Shown here piece after piece: positions 31,901-41,524 of a DNA stretch of 64,000 nucleotides. Each line of letters starts with the position of its first letter. Position 1 is the stretch's first letter. The notes beneath the pieces are model-generated. The model ran no database searches, was not told the origin of the DNA, and saw nothing but the letters and a program-made list of their open reading frames with translations. Both the position numbers and the translations under genes were made by a program. Origin of the DNA: Sphingobacterium sp. HMA12 (GTDB taxonomy: Bacteria; Bacteroidota; Bacteroidia; Sphingobacteriales; Sphingobacteriaceae); contig NZ_BEYR01000001.1 in the NCBI RefSeq assembly GCF_002933815.1, positions 1,902,691 to 1,966,690 of the forward strand, given 5' to 3'.

Positions 31901-33068
31901 GATCGTATTTCCAAATACCACCACCATCGACCCCCAGAAAGATCTTATTTTGATAGGCCGCAAACGAAGTCACTATAGCTGGGTCCCCAGTCATTCCTTC
32001 CAGGAAATCCAGGCTTTTCAAACTAAATTGACTTAAATTGGTATCGAACTTATTTAAGCCGCCCTGAAATGTACCTATCCAATAGATTCCACTCTTGTCC
32101 ATAAAAATAGACCGTATCGATTTATGAGAAAGGCTATGTACATTACTTGGATCAGGTTTAAAGGTCCGAACTGTAAAATCGCCGGTATTAAGTACATCGA
32201 GACCATTATCCGTTCCGATCCATAAGTCCCGCTTTTGATTGTAACACAACGTATAAATGCGTGGGCTGCTCAAAGCACCTTTTCCTAATCCCGTACCAAA
32301 TTTTTTGAACTGAACATCGCCAGGACTCAAATATTTAAGTCCAAGCATAGACCCAATCCAGATTCTCCCCTCATCGTCTTCAACAATGGAGGTAACTTCA
32401 ATCCCATTCCCATACCTCTCCTGCTCCGAAAGGACTTCAAAACGTTTAATAGTCTTTAAATCTGCTGAGATACGAAAAATTCCATTCTCTGAGGATACCC
32501 ACATGTTACCTCGTCGATCACGAAAGACACAGCCCGTCACTTTACCCGCAAACATTTCCACAATATGTCGATAGGTGGGATCCATCTTCTTTTGTAGATC
32601 ATTCACATCCACGATAAACAAAGCACCATAGGAAGCGATCCAAATATTTCCGTTTGCGTCGTTATCAATTGCATTAATAGCGGTACTGAGCCATTTACCG
32701 TCGGGAGTAAGATTATACGAGCGGATGCGGTCAGCTTCCCGATCATAATAACTTAATCCACCTCCATTAGTACCAATCCATATCCTTCCCTTTCTGTCTT
32801 CACTTAAGGCCGATATATGATTTGCCATTAAACTGTTTGCTTTATTGGCATCATAGCGATACACATTGTAATGACGTCCGTCGAAGCGGTTAAGTCCATC
32901 CTCTGTTCCTAACCAAAGAAAACCATAGCTATCGCGATAGATACTATAGATGGTATTCGAAGAAAGCCCGTCTTTTGAATAATAGCGTTGAAATGTTACA
33001 GGCTGGTTTTGCCCGTACGAAAAAAAGGTCAGCAATATCCAGCTCAATGCCAGTAAAATCCGTATCAT
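28992..33068 (-). CDS. Hybrid two-component system regulator (HTCS), copy 2
   Basis: 1,358 residues with the same domain order as the 3.5-7.5 kb copy: signal peptide (MIRILLALSWILLTFFSYGQ), propeller repeats (FLWLGTEDGLNRFDG, WIGTNGGGLSYYD and others), Y_Y_Y domain, membrane span (AYLFYVLAVLGVLLWI), HisKA (FLTNLSHEFRTPISL, His about residue 865), HATPase (RDTGIGIPE, GSGIGLSI), receiver (DLVVSDVQMPYMNG, Asp about residue 1154) and C-terminal AraC HTH. It sits between the tal operon and the divergent susCD/xyn10 operon, so it is the obvious xylan sensor. A longer frame begins with TTG at 33116; ATG 33068 starts the signal peptide and is preferred. Confidence 0.95.
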   Translation of the reverse strand: MIRILLALSWILLTFFSYGQNQPVTFQRYYSKDGLSSNTIYSIYRDSYGFLWLGTEDGLNRFDGRHYNVYRYDANKANSLMANHISALSEDRKGRIWIGTNGGGLSYYDREADRIRSYNLTPDGKWLSTAINAIDNDANGNIWIASYGALFIVDVNDLQKKMDPTYRHIVEMFAGKVTGCVFRDRRGNMWVSSENGIFRISADLKTIKRFEVLSEQERYGNGIEVTSIVEDDEGRIWIGSMLGLKYLSPGDVQFKKFGTGLGKGALSSPRIYTLCYNQKRDLWIGTDNGLDVLNTGDFTVRTFKPDPSNVHSLSHKSIRSIFMDKSGIYWIGTFQGGLNKFDTNLSQFSLKSLDFLEGMTGDPAIVTSFAAYQNKIFLGVDGGGIWKYDRTTDRLSPVVLSASLPKDLTVLTLERKLDQLWIGTYQQGVMNYDLTSGNLKRYTVGNRTDNLNNNDIFCLKVDFQGNTWVGTNGGGVNIIQKGSGTVKKYKREEHPDDGIELPGNFIRALTEDQEHNMWIGTYGSGLVMYDPLKQRTTQYDKAKNKLPSNYVLAIHMDKNGNLWVGTNGNGVGLLRKGKLLFETLSEKDGLVNGAIQSIVEDDKGRIWFSTNKGLSCYSPAHHTFKNYSNAVGLQEGAFMLGASLKTDDGEIYFGGQKGFNHFYPAHLKTNSNPAKVALTDLKIDNVIVQPTEKGPIQQSLLTADRINLKYKQNFSISFAALNLTVPEDNQYEYRLVGFDKNWIRNGKENSAYYTNLDPGDYVFEVRASNNDGIWNKEIKSIAIHVAPPFWRTIYAYLFYVLAVLGVLLWIRHRGIQKLKQKFAIEQERIQARQLIEQQKRDAETKHQLDAMKIRFLTNLSHEFRTPISLIMGPIDALVAKNKDSKLGEQLNLISRNARRLLNLVNQLLDFRKMEYHELKVQDEEGELVSFVQEVYRSFQDMALQKGIDYSFYPCQEKLYCRFDRNKVERILFNLIYNAFKFTKKGGDIAVSISSVNMVNKKLHVYLEVRDTGIGIPEQLQQSIFESFFQHDTEGKVASQGSGIGLSIAQSFVQMYHGEISVSSQPDSGSVFKFDLWLDQADPVYEGVPEPEAIALAQPAELRQCPLVLIIEDDEDFRYYLSESLKEYYQVIEATNGKDGWQKALFHHPDLVVSDVQMPYMNGMEFSQKLAQDKRTKHIPVVLLTASQVDNGLVCGLESGAVGYLTKPFDMDVLVAKVNSLLQLNQAFKEVYSKQVSIVAPEMTIKSEKDKFLQKVLKYVHDNIDNPQLSVEALSAHTSMSRASLYNKLLELTGMSPVDFIRSVKLEKAAGLLEKSDKSISEIAYETGFANPNYFTKVFKAKYQMTPSEYIQLQKSTSV

Positions 33069-33203
33069 ATCTTTAGGTATATCATCCCACCATAAAAACT
33101 TGAAGTGAGCTGTCAACTAAATTATCAAATTAATCCCTACTAAACTAGTCTCCACTATCATTTACACCATGTAAGGGGTAATTTTTGACATTCTTATCCT
33201 TCA

Positions 33204-33249
33204 TTTAAACATTCTTGCTATCCACTAAATTCTCCAATGGCTAGCTTTG
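33204..33249 (+). promoter_or_regulatory. Possible promoter of the susCD/xyn10 operon
   Basis: TAGCTTTG (33242-33249) fits TAnnTTTG and has TTG at 33215-33217, 24 nt before it, close to the 23-nt spacing of the other candidate promoters. TTTAAACATT (33204-33213) resembles their upstream element, but here it overlaps the TTG region and does not keep the 56-nt spacing. It would leave a leader of about 250 nt before the ATG at 33508. Confidence 0.35.
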
Positions 33250-33338
33250 ATTTACAATTATAAACGGCTTTGAAAGGCGTTCCCAATATAGGGAAAACTA
33301 TATGCAATCAATGCAACCGGTTGCTATGTCATTATAAA

Positions 33339-33471
33339 AGAAAATTTAACCAATTATTATACAGCATATGACAGTACCTGATGATCCATGACTGTCCCTT
33401 GATTTTTTATCAAAATAATCAAGGGGAATACGGATACAAACGTATCTAGCCAATTAGAGAAAATTTAACCA
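33339..33471 (+). promoter_or_regulatory. Leader region with 14-bp direct repeat and 30-bp imperfect palindrome
   Basis: AGAAAATTTAACCA occurs at 33339-33352 and 33458-33471. Between the copies lies a palindrome with arms CCCTTGATT (33396-33404) and AATCAAGGG (33417-33425), extendable inward by TTT/AAA after one mismatch. No T-tract follows, so it is not an ordinary terminator. It lies upstream of the ATG at 33508 and could bind a regulator or fold in the mRNA leader. Confidence 0.45.
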
Positions 33472-33507
33472 CGAATTCTTCAACCTATTTATCAATCCAA
33501 AAATGCG

Positions 33508-36500
33508 ATGATGATTACATGTACAATCACACGAGTAAGGTATTGGAAAAAGCTATGGGGTATAGCTAAGCCATTCACTTTACTGCTGTTCCTGCTTTAT
33601 GTGGGACAGGCAACACTCTATGCTCAGGCCAAAAGGCAGATAAGGGGCATTGTCGTCGATAGTAACCATAAAAAGGTGAGCGGCGCCTCCATCAGGGTAA
33701 AGGGCACCTCGCTAGCCACGGCTACCGATGACAATGGAGTTTTCACGATCCAAGTCCCTGCAGATAATAATTTATTGACCATCTCCAAACTAGGATATGG
33801 TCAACTCGAAGTGGATATCCACAATAAGAATACGGTAGAAGTACAGTTAACCGATAAGTCTATCGAAATCGAGGAAACCGTTGTGGTCGGTTACGGTCGT
33901 CAGAAAAAAGAAACCGTTGTTGGCGCCATTGCGCAAACTTCCGGTAAAATCCTCGAGCGCGCAGGTGGTGTTTCTAGTGTAGGAGCGGCATTGACCGGTA
34001 ACGTACCCGGGGTCATTACCACGGCAAGTACCGGTATGCCGGGGGAAGAAGACCCTCGTATTGTGATCCGCGGACGCAGTACCTGGAATAATACCGACCC
34101 ATTAGTCATGGTCGATGGGGTGGAACGACCATTATCCGCCGTTGATATCAGTTCCATCGAAACTATTTCCGTGCTCAAAGACGCATCAGCAACCGCCGTG
34201 TATGGTGTCAGAGGAGCCAACGGCGTTATTTTAATCACCACCAAGCGGGGGAAAGAAGGGCAAATGCTGATACGCGGTACCGTCAACAACATTGTTAAGA
34301 CCGTGTCCCAACTTCCGGGCAAAATGGATTCATACGATGCATTGATGCTACGCAATAAAGTGATTGAGTATGAATTAGGCATTAACCCTGCAAGTTGGGC
34401 CGATTATTCACCACAGGATATTATCAATAAATACCGTTTCCCGGCCGACCAAACGGAACGGGAGCGCTATGTAAATACCGATTGGGCAAAAGAACTCTTT
34501 AAAAGCCAAGCATTTTCGCAAAATAGCAGTGTTAATATTGCCGGCGGTACACCATTTGTCAAATACTTTGCCAATGCAGATTATCTCTACGAAGGTGATA
34601 TGTTCCGCCAGTTTGAAAACGCCAGAGGTTATAAAGCGGGTTATGGATTTAACCGGCTCAATGTACGTTCGAATCTGGATTTCCAGCTTACGCCAACAAC
34701 AAAATTTTCAACGAATCTAGCGGGCTCCCGTGGTGTCCGAAAAAGTCCATTTGGTGGCGGCAATAATTATTCCTATTGGATTGCAGCCTATACCGTAGCA
34801 CCGGATGTTATTTACCCACGTTATTCCGATGGTACCTGGGGATTTAATGCGCCAAATCCGAATGCCGGAATAAACTCCGCGCGTGTACTGGCCATCAGTG
34901 GAACGGAATATACAACTACAAGTCGCATTACAAGCGATTTCACACTGGAACAGGATCTTAAGTTTTTAGCAAAAGGGCTTAATATACGTGGAACACTCTC
35001 GCTGGATAACACTTTTGTTGAAGCCAATCGTGGTATCAACGACGCAAATAATAACACACAGAGCAAGTGGATAGATCCCAAAACTGGACTTCCTACGTAT
35101 CAGATCCCTTTCGATGGCACCAATAGATTTGATTTTGTGGAGGGTATTGACTGGACAACAGGAGCAGGATTTGTCGACGACAGAGCCACTTACAGAAGAT
35201 TATTTTATCAGCTACAATTAAATTATGCAACAACCATTGCGCAACACCACAATATTTCGGCAATGGGACTTGTCAACCGAAATCAATACGGTAGGGGGAG
35301 CACCGTTCCCTCCTATCGCGAAGACTGGGTATTCCGCACGACCTACAACTATAAAAACAAATATATGCTGGAGTATAACGGCGCATATACAGGATCGGAG
35401 AAATTTGCCCCCGAAAACAGATTTGCCTTTTTTAATTCAGGTGGTATTGGCTGGTTAGTTTCGGAAGAAGAGTTTATGAAACCTTTATCCTTTTTGAACA
35501 CCTTAAAGCTGCGTGGCTCTTATGGGGATATTGGCGACGATAGTGGTGGTGGACAGTTTCTTTATTTAACGCAATGGGCTTATGGCGGTACTTCAGGAAT
35601 GGGGGTAGATGGCCGGTTTTCCTACTCGGATGGAAATACCAGTCCTTACATCTGGTATAAAGAAAATGTGCTTGGAAACCCCAATATCCGTTGGGAAAAA
35701 GTGAAGAAATTAAACTTCGGCGTGGATTTCGGACTGTTCAATGGACAGATTTCCGGAAAGGTAGACTTCTTTAAAGATCATCGGACGAATGTGCTTATCA
35801 CAGGTGGCGGTCGGTCTATTCCATCCTATTTTGGGGTCGAGGCTCCAACGGCCAACCTTGGAGAGGTAGAAAATAAAGGTTATGAGGTCGAACTGAAATT
35901 CAATAAACAACTTAACCCCGATTGGCGGATATGGGCCGATGTCAATTTTACTCATGCCAAGGATAAAGTCATTAATGCCGATGCACCTGAGTTGCTACCC
36001 GAATATCAAAAACCGGATAACAAACAGGTGAGTCAAACCTATTCCTATGTTAGCTCCGGATATTATAATACCTGGGATGAACTGTATGGCAGCACCATAC
36101 ATGAAAGCAATGACCTTGCGAAGCTTCCCGGCAATTACCACATCCTGGACTATAACGGCGATGGTATTATCGATGCCAAAGACAATATTCCTTATGCCTT
36201 TCCCTCCGTTCCACAAAACACCTACAATTGTACAATTGGGTTTGACTGGAAGAATTTCAGTGTCATGACACAATGGTATGCCGTCAACAATGTGACGCGT
36301 CAGGTTGTCTTCAATAGTTTCTCGGGGCAACTAAATTTAGCCTACGATGAAGGTTCTTATTGGTCAAAGGACAATATCAATGCGGATGTACCACTCCCCC
36401 GGTGGTTATCCCAGTCAAGCAGCTACGCCCCTGGCAACAGATATATGTTTGACGGTTCATACATTCGATTAAAGACAGCAGAAATTGCTTACAATTTTAA

Positions 36501-36690
36501 TCGCGAATCCGGCGTAATCAAACGCCTGGGCCTTCAAAACCTCCGCCTATTCCTGAATGGCAACAACCTGGTCTTCTGGTCGAAAATGCCGGATGACCGA
36601 GAATCCAATTACGCCGGTACCGGTTGGGCTTCTCAAGGAGCCTATCCTACGGTAAAGCGTTTCAATCTAGGTGCAAACATTACTTTTTAA
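33508..36690 (+). CDS. SusC-like TonB-dependent receptor, XusA-type
   Basis: 1,060 residues. Signal peptide (LLLFLLYVGQATLYAQ), carboxypeptidase-regulatory-like domain (GIVVDSNHKKVSGASIRVKGT), the EETVVVGYGRQKKE box, plug (RGRSTWNNTDPLVMVDG, GANGVILITTKRG) and a complete beta-barrel ending VKRFNLGANITF. It imports xylan oligosaccharides with the SusD lipoprotein encoded 13 bp downstream. It opens a plus-strand operon with the order susC-susD-susC-susD-lipoprotein-GH10, the conserved xylan-utilization core described as xusABCDE-xyn10 in Prevotella and Bacteroides. A second in-frame ATG directly follows the first. Confidence 0.95.
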   Translation: MMITCTITRVRYWKKLWGIAKPFTLLLFLLYVGQATLYAQAKRQIRGIVVDSNHKKVSGASIRVKGTSLATATDDNGVFTIQVPADNNLLTISKLGYGQLEVDIHNKNTVEVQLTDKSIEIEETVVVGYGRQKKETVVGAIAQTSGKILERAGGVSSVGAALTGNVPGVITTASTGMPGEEDPRIVIRGRSTWNNTDPLVMVDGVERPLSAVDISSIETISVLKDASATAVYGVRGANGVILITTKRGKEGQMLIRGTVNNIVKTVSQLPGKMDSYDALMLRNKVIEYELGINPASWADYSPQDIINKYRFPADQTERERYVNTDWAKELFKSQAFSQNSSVNIAGGTPFVKYFANADYLYEGDMFRQFENARGYKAGYGFNRLNVRSNLDFQLTPTTKFSTNLAGSRGVRKSPFGGGNNYSYWIAAYTVAPDVIYPRYSDGTWGFNAPNPNAGINSARVLAISGTEYTTTSRITSDFTLEQDLKFLAKGLNIRGTLSLDNTFVEANRGINDANNNTQSKWIDPKTGLPTYQIPFDGTNRFDFVEGIDWTTGAGFVDDRATYRRLFYQLQLNYATTIAQHHNISAMGLVNRNQYGRGSTVPSYREDWVFRTTYNYKNKYMLEYNGAYTGSEKFAPENRFAFFNSGGIGWLVSEEEFMKPLSFLNTLKLRGSYGDIGDDSGGGQFLYLTQWAYGGTSGMGVDGRFSYSDGNTSPYIWYKENVLGNPNIRWEKVKKLNFGVDFGLFNGQISGKVDFFKDHRTNVLITGGGRSIPSYFGVEAPTANLGEVENKGYEVELKFNKQLNPDWRIWADVNFTHAKDKVINADAPELLPEYQKPDNKQVSQTYSYVSSGYYNTWDELYGSTIHESNDLAKLPGNYHILDYNGDGIIDAKDNIPYAFPSVPQNTYNCTIGFDWKNFSVMTQWYAVNNVTRQVVFNSFSGQLNLAYDEGSYWSKDNINADVPLPRWLSQSSSYAPGNRYMFDGSYIRLKTAEIAYNFNRESGVIKRLGLQNLRLFLNGNNLVFWSKMPDDRESNYAGTGWASQGAYPTVKRFNLGANITF

Positions 36691-36703
36691 AGCAATTAGA
36701 CAG

Positions 36704-38602
36704 ATGAAAAAATATTTTAAGGTAATCTTTATAACGGGTGTACTGTGGTCCACTGCCTCACTACTATCCTGCAATAAATATCTAGACAAAGAGGAACAGT
36801 CGAATGTATCATCCAAAGAAGCATTTAAAAACTTTATCAACTTTCAGGGTTATACTGAAGAACTGTACAACTGTGTAGTCAATTTCAGCAACAACTACTG
36901 GACCAACTCCTGGAACTGGGGTGAAGATGAAATAACTTCCACAGCGAACAACTTTCATTATGTAAACAAGATCGATCAAGGCAATTTTTGGGGTTGGCAA
37001 AGGGAATTCGACGGCTGGGGTGCGGGTTGGATGGATCAGGGGGATTTTACCACCAGAAACGACGATGTATTTGCCAATCGTGCCTTCCGAGATCTATGGA
37101 GTGCCTCCTGGTTTGGCCTTCGTAAAATAAGCCTTGGCCTAGAGAACATCGATAAACTGACCGAAGCTACGCAGGAGGAAAGAAACCTGATCAAAGGGCA
37201 ATTGTTATTTTTCAGGGGTTGGTTTCACCACCGGTTGATGGAATACTTTGGCGGTATGCCGTACATCAATTATGTACTCCCAAGTGACGAAAAGCTTCGG
37301 TTGCCAAGACTAAGCTACCAGGCCTGTGCAGACCTTGCCGCGGCCGATTTTAGAGAAGCGGCCAACCTCTTGCCGATCGACTGGGACAATACAACCGCTG
37401 GAAAGCGTACACTCGGTAAAAACCAGTTGCGCATCAATAAAATCATGGCACTGGCCTATCTTGGCAAAAACTACCTTTGGGCAGGAAGTCCACTGATGAA
37501 TTTTCAGTCCACCGGAAGTAAAACCTATCAGGCTGATTACTGCAAAAAAGCTGCCCAGGCCTTTGGCGAATTGCTGTCCCTTGTGGAGAGCGGCCAGACA
37601 AATTATGCACTGGTACCCCTGGCCAATATTCATTTAAACTTTTACACCACGGGACAAAACTGGGCCATGCCAGGTAGTACAGAGGCCATATTCAGAGGCC
37701 CTTATATTGACGCTTGGGTGTCTAACTGGGGAACAAGCAAACAATATATTCCACTGGAGGTTGGAGATGGCGACCTTAAGTTTAATCCAACGGCAAATTA
37801 TGTCGATTACTATGGCATGAAAAGCGGCTTACCGATCAAGGACATTACCCAGTCCGATGCGGAGTCGGGATACAATGCCGAATACCCCTGGAAAGATCGC
37901 GACCCACGCTTTTATAAGGACATTATTTTTGACGGCACAAAAGTCGTACAGGGAAATATGTCGGCATCAGAAGAAAAAAACCGCTATGCCAATCTATTCA
38001 CAGGCGGAAGCTATCGGGATACCCGTACCGGAAGTCAGACAGGCTACGTCTTACGCAAATTTATCCCTTTAACATCCAATAAATATGATCAAGCCTACAG
38101 TTACGGTACCAATCTTCATATTTACGTCCCTTACATGCGTCTTGCTGATGTCTATCTGATGTATGCCGAGTCTGCCCTAATGGCTTCCAATTCGGCTACG
38201 GGCAAAGCAGACAATTACGGTAAAACAGCTGTCGATGCCATCAATATCGTACGCGATCGCGCCGGTGTGGGCCATGTAGACAGCAAATTTCTCAGCTCCG
38301 CGGCCGCCCTGCTTCCCGAGCTACGTCGCGAACGTGCTGTGGAACTTGCCTTCGAAGGTCACCGTTTTAATGATCTGCGCCGTTGGTTGTTATTGACCGA
38401 AGCGCCTTACACCTTAAAGAAAGCAGTTTCGTTTGATCGAGCAGGTATGTTTAACAACCAAGATCCGTCTCAAAATCGCGTAGTCAATATTCAAGAGAAC
38501 GTTATTCTGGAACGCAAATTTACGAGCAAGCATTATTGGCTGCCACTAAAGGTCAGAGATGTCAATATGTATCCCGAGTTCTATCAGAACCCAGGCTGGT
38601 AA
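36704..38602 (+). CDS. SusD-like surface glycan-binding lipoprotein, XusB-type
   Basis: 632 residues beginning MKKYFKVIF with lipobox SLLSC, so lipid-anchored. SusD/RagB features: an N-terminal helical repeat region (KGQLLFFRGWFHHRLMEYFGGMPYI), MRLADVYLMYAESAL and the C-terminal LRRERAVELAFEGHRFNDLRRW motif. It binds xylan chains and closes the SusC barrel. A longer frame with GTG at 36671 overlaps susC; ATG 36704 puts the signal peptide at the start. At over 630 residues it is at the long end for SusD proteins. Confidence 0.94.
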   Translation: MKKYFKVIFITGVLWSTASLLSCNKYLDKEEQSNVSSKEAFKNFINFQGYTEELYNCVVNFSNNYWTNSWNWGEDEITSTANNFHYVNKIDQGNFWGWQREFDGWGAGWMDQGDFTTRNDDVFANRAFRDLWSASWFGLRKISLGLENIDKLTEATQEERNLIKGQLLFFRGWFHHRLMEYFGGMPYINYVLPSDEKLRLPRLSYQACADLAAADFREAANLLPIDWDNTTAGKRTLGKNQLRINKIMALAYLGKNYLWAGSPLMNFQSTGSKTYQADYCKKAAQAFGELLSLVESGQTNYALVPLANIHLNFYTTGQNWAMPGSTEAIFRGPYIDAWVSNWGTSKQYIPLEVGDGDLKFNPTANYVDYYGMKSGLPIKDITQSDAESGYNAEYPWKDRDPRFYKDIIFDGTKVVQGNMSASEEKNRYANLFTGGSYRDTRTGSQTGYVLRKFIPLTSNKYDQAYSYGTNLHIYVPYMRLADVYLMYAESALMASNSATGKADNYGKTAVDAINIVRDRAGVGHVDSKFLSSAAALLPELRRERAVELAFEGHRFNDLRRWLLLTEAPYTLKKAVSFDRAGMFNNQDPSQNRVVNIQENVILERKFTSKHYWLPLKVRDVNMYPEFYQNPGW

Positions 38603-38629
38603 CGAGTTTTTCATTTAATCATTTAAAAA

Positions 38630-41509
38630 ATGAAGTACAAAAAATTAAGTATAGCACTATGTCTTGGATTAAGCTGGATTGCCACCACGGAAGGAATGGC
38701 CAAAGAATCGCTTAATCCAACCATTGGACAATATAAAAATACACATTCAACATGTTCGAAAACTGGTCTTCAGGATAGTATCGGCAAAGACAGTACAACA
38801 CTTGTACAAGTTGCTTTCCGGAAAGTTCAGAAAAAAGACCTCATGGGCAATGTCCAGTCCATCAACATCCCACAATTGCTCGACAAGAGCTACAACACCT
38901 ACAGTCTAGAAAATCTCGATGCCTTTATTTCCGGATATAACGGTAATATCTGGGGGATGAGCGGTTATCTGGTCTTAGTGGATGGATTTCCGCGCGACGC
39001 CAATAACGTTATGCCGACCGAGATCGATCAGATCAGTGTCCTAAAAGGAGTCAATGCCATTGCACTCTATGGTAGTCGGGCGGCAAAAGGAGTAATCAGC
39101 ATTAACACCAAACGCGGAAAAGCTGGGGGTCAGCAGATAAAAATCAGGGCCAATAGCGGTATCAATACGGCGATCAGTTATCCGCAATACCTGGGCTCTG
39201 CCGAATATATGACGTTATACAACGAGGCCCGGCAAAATGACGGTCTCTCGGCACTCTACGGTGCCGAAACCATCTACCAACATGCAGCTGGAACAAACCC
39301 TTTCCGCTACCCAAATGTTGATTATTATTCCTCGGACTATATCAAGGATCATTATAATCGCTACGATGCCACCGCCGAAATCTCAGGCGGAAATCAGCGG
39401 GCACAATATTATACCAACTTTGGTTTTTGGTCTGAAGGGTCTATGCTCAATTTTGGACAGGCCAAGAAAAATGGTGGTGCCAATCGATTTAATATGCGTG
39501 GCAACATCGACGTCAAAGTCAATGAAATGATCTCGCTCAATGTGGACGCTTCGGCCAGCTTTTACATGTTAAAAGGAGTCAACGCAGATTATTGGGGAGC
39601 AGCCGCCATCGCTAGGCCGCATCGCTTCTCCCCACTCATCCCGATCGATATGATCGAAGAAGGTGACATCAATTCGATGGTGTATGTCAACAATAGTAAT
39701 TTTCTCATCGATGGTAAATACCTTCTGGGGGGAAGTCAGCTGGATCAGACCAATGCCTTTGCTAACATTTATGCCGGTGGCACCAACCGCTATCTCAACC
39801 GCCAGTTTCAATTCAATACAGGTTTGAATTTTGACTTGAAAAATATCCTGGAAGGATTGGTTTTCAAAACCAACCTCGCCGTGGACTATCAGTCCAATTA
39901 CAATCAGGCCTACAACAACAATTATGCAGTATATCAAGCTTCATGGAACAACTATGACGGAAAAGATCGAATCAGTAGCCTTACAAAATATGGGGATGAC
40001 CGCATTTCGGGTTTGCAAAACATCAGCGGCAGCACCTATCGGCAGACCATCGGACTCAATGGATCCTTAAACTTTAACCGCACCTACGATAACAACCACC
40101 ATCTTTCGGCAATCCTATTGGCCAATGCATTTCAGATCGCTGCCTCCGGCAGTTACCATAAACTCAGTAATGCCAACCTAGGGCTACAGTTGGGCTACAA
40201 CTATTCCGGTAAATATTATGTTGATTTTAGTAGCGCCTATAGCCATTCGGCAAAATTACCGCAGGGGAACAGACAGGCCCTCTCCCCGACATTAGCCCTT
40301 GCCTGGCGCCTGTCAAAAGAAAACTTTCTTGTCAATAGCAAAGTTGTCAATGACCTAAGATTGTCCGCTTCGGCGGGGATCTTAAACACAGATCTGGACA
40401 TTAGCGATTATTTCCTGTATCAAGGCTATTATACCTACAACAATGGGGCCTGGTATAGCTGGGCGGATGGCGCATTGGTGCACTCTTTCGACCGACGGAG
40501 AGGCGACAATCCAAACATGAAATTTCCAAAACGCAAGGAACTTAACATCAGCCTTGAAGGTGGACTTTACAATAATTTGATCACTTTCAATACATCCTAC
40601 TTTTTTAACCGCATGAGCGGTGGTTTGGTGCAAGCGGCAACGCAATACCCGATGTATTTTACGACAGGTTGGCCTGTTTATTCGGATCTTCCCTTTATCA
40701 ATTACAACAGTGACGAACGGCGGGGTGTAGACTTTGGAGTCAATCTGAACAAACAGTTAAACCAAACTTTTGTATCACTGGGACTCAATGGGATGTACTA
40801 TACAACAAAGGCCGCAAAAAGGGACGAACTTTATCAGTTTAGCTATCAAAATAAAGCCGGGAAACCGCTCGATGCATTATGGGGTTTACAGCATGATGGT
40901 TTTTATATGAGCCAGTCCGACATTGACAATTCGGCCTTCTCTTCATTTGGTGAAGTAAAACCGGGTGATATTAAGTATAAAGACCAAAACGGGGACGGCA
41001 CGATTGATACGCGTGACGAAGTTTATCTGGGCAAAGGCGGATGGAGCGGAGCTCCACTTACATTAGGACTCAACCTGACGGTCAAATGGAACAACTTCAC
41101 CCTTTTTGCTGCCGCTACAGGCCAGTTTGGTGCCAAGGCCATGAAAAACAGTTCTTACTTTTGGGTAGATGCGGAGGATAAATATTCCGTGGTCGTGCGC
41201 GACCGCTGGACAGAGTCGACCAAAGAAACCGCTACTTATCCACGCCTAACTACCTTCAACAGTGATAACAACTTTCGAAGCTCAGATTTTTGGCTTTATA
41301 AGACGGATCGCATCAACCTGTCCAAAGTGCAGCTTTCCTACGATTTCCCCAAACGTATACTCAGTTCCAAATTTATCCATGAATTAGGTATTTACGCCAA
41401 CGGATCCAATCTGTTGATGATTGCAAAGGAAAAAGAAACCATGCAATTGAATATCGGACAAGCGCCTCAAACGCGATTTTTCAACGTCGGCCTAAAGGCT
41501 CTATTTTAA
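38630..41509 (+). CDS. SusC-like receptor without N-terminal regulatory domain, XusC-type
   Basis: 959 residues. After a signal peptide (IALCLGLSWIATTEGMA) there is no carboxypeptidase-regulatory-like domain and no VVVGYG box; a short linker leads to the plug (YLVLVDGFPRDANNVMPTEIDQISVLKGVNAIALYGSRAAKGVISINTKRG is readable in parts) and a full barrel ending FFNVGLKALF. It pairs with the downstream SusD. A calcium-binding-like loop (DQNGDGTIDTRDEVYLG) is visible near residue 790. Two tandem SusCD pairs, the second of this shorter type, are typical of the xylan core. Its 28-bp spacing to the preceding susD supports one operon. Confidence 0.93.
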   Translation: MKYKKLSIALCLGLSWIATTEGMAKESLNPTIGQYKNTHSTCSKTGLQDSIGKDSTTLVQVAFRKVQKKDLMGNVQSINIPQLLDKSYNTYSLENLDAFISGYNGNIWGMSGYLVLVDGFPRDANNVMPTEIDQISVLKGVNAIALYGSRAAKGVISINTKRGKAGGQQIKIRANSGINTAISYPQYLGSAEYMTLYNEARQNDGLSALYGAETIYQHAAGTNPFRYPNVDYYSSDYIKDHYNRYDATAEISGGNQRAQYYTNFGFWSEGSMLNFGQAKKNGGANRFNMRGNIDVKVNEMISLNVDASASFYMLKGVNADYWGAAAIARPHRFSPLIPIDMIEEGDINSMVYVNNSNFLIDGKYLLGGSQLDQTNAFANIYAGGTNRYLNRQFQFNTGLNFDLKNILEGLVFKTNLAVDYQSNYNQAYNNNYAVYQASWNNYDGKDRISSLTKYGDDRISGLQNISGSTYRQTIGLNGSLNFNRTYDNNHHLSAILLANAFQIAASGSYHKLSNANLGLQLGYNYSGKYYVDFSSAYSHSAKLPQGNRQALSPTLALAWRLSKENFLVNSKVVNDLRLSASAGILNTDLDISDYFLYQGYYTYNNGAWYSWADGALVHSFDRRRGDNPNMKFPKRKELNISLEGGLYNNLITFNTSYFFNRMSGGLVQAATQYPMYFTTGWPVYSDLPFINYNSDERRGVDFGVNLNKQLNQTFVSLGLNGMYYTTKAAKRDELYQFSYQNKAGKPLDALWGLQHDGFYMSQSDIDNSAFSSFGEVKPGDIKYKDQNGDGTIDTRDEVYLGKGGWSGAPLTLGLNLTVKWNNFTLFAAATGQFGAKAMKNSSYFWVDAEDKYSVVVRDRWTESTKETATYPRLTTFNSDNNFRSSDFWLYKTDRINLSKVQLSYDFPKRILSSKFIHELGIYANGSNLLMIAKEKETMQLNIGQAPQTRFFNVGLKALF

Positions 41510-41524
41510 TCATGAATATTTAAA

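Noticed and set aside
33900..34382. 160-codon minus-strand frame inside the XusA-type susC
   Set aside because: It mirrors the plug region of the real susC and has no recognisable features.
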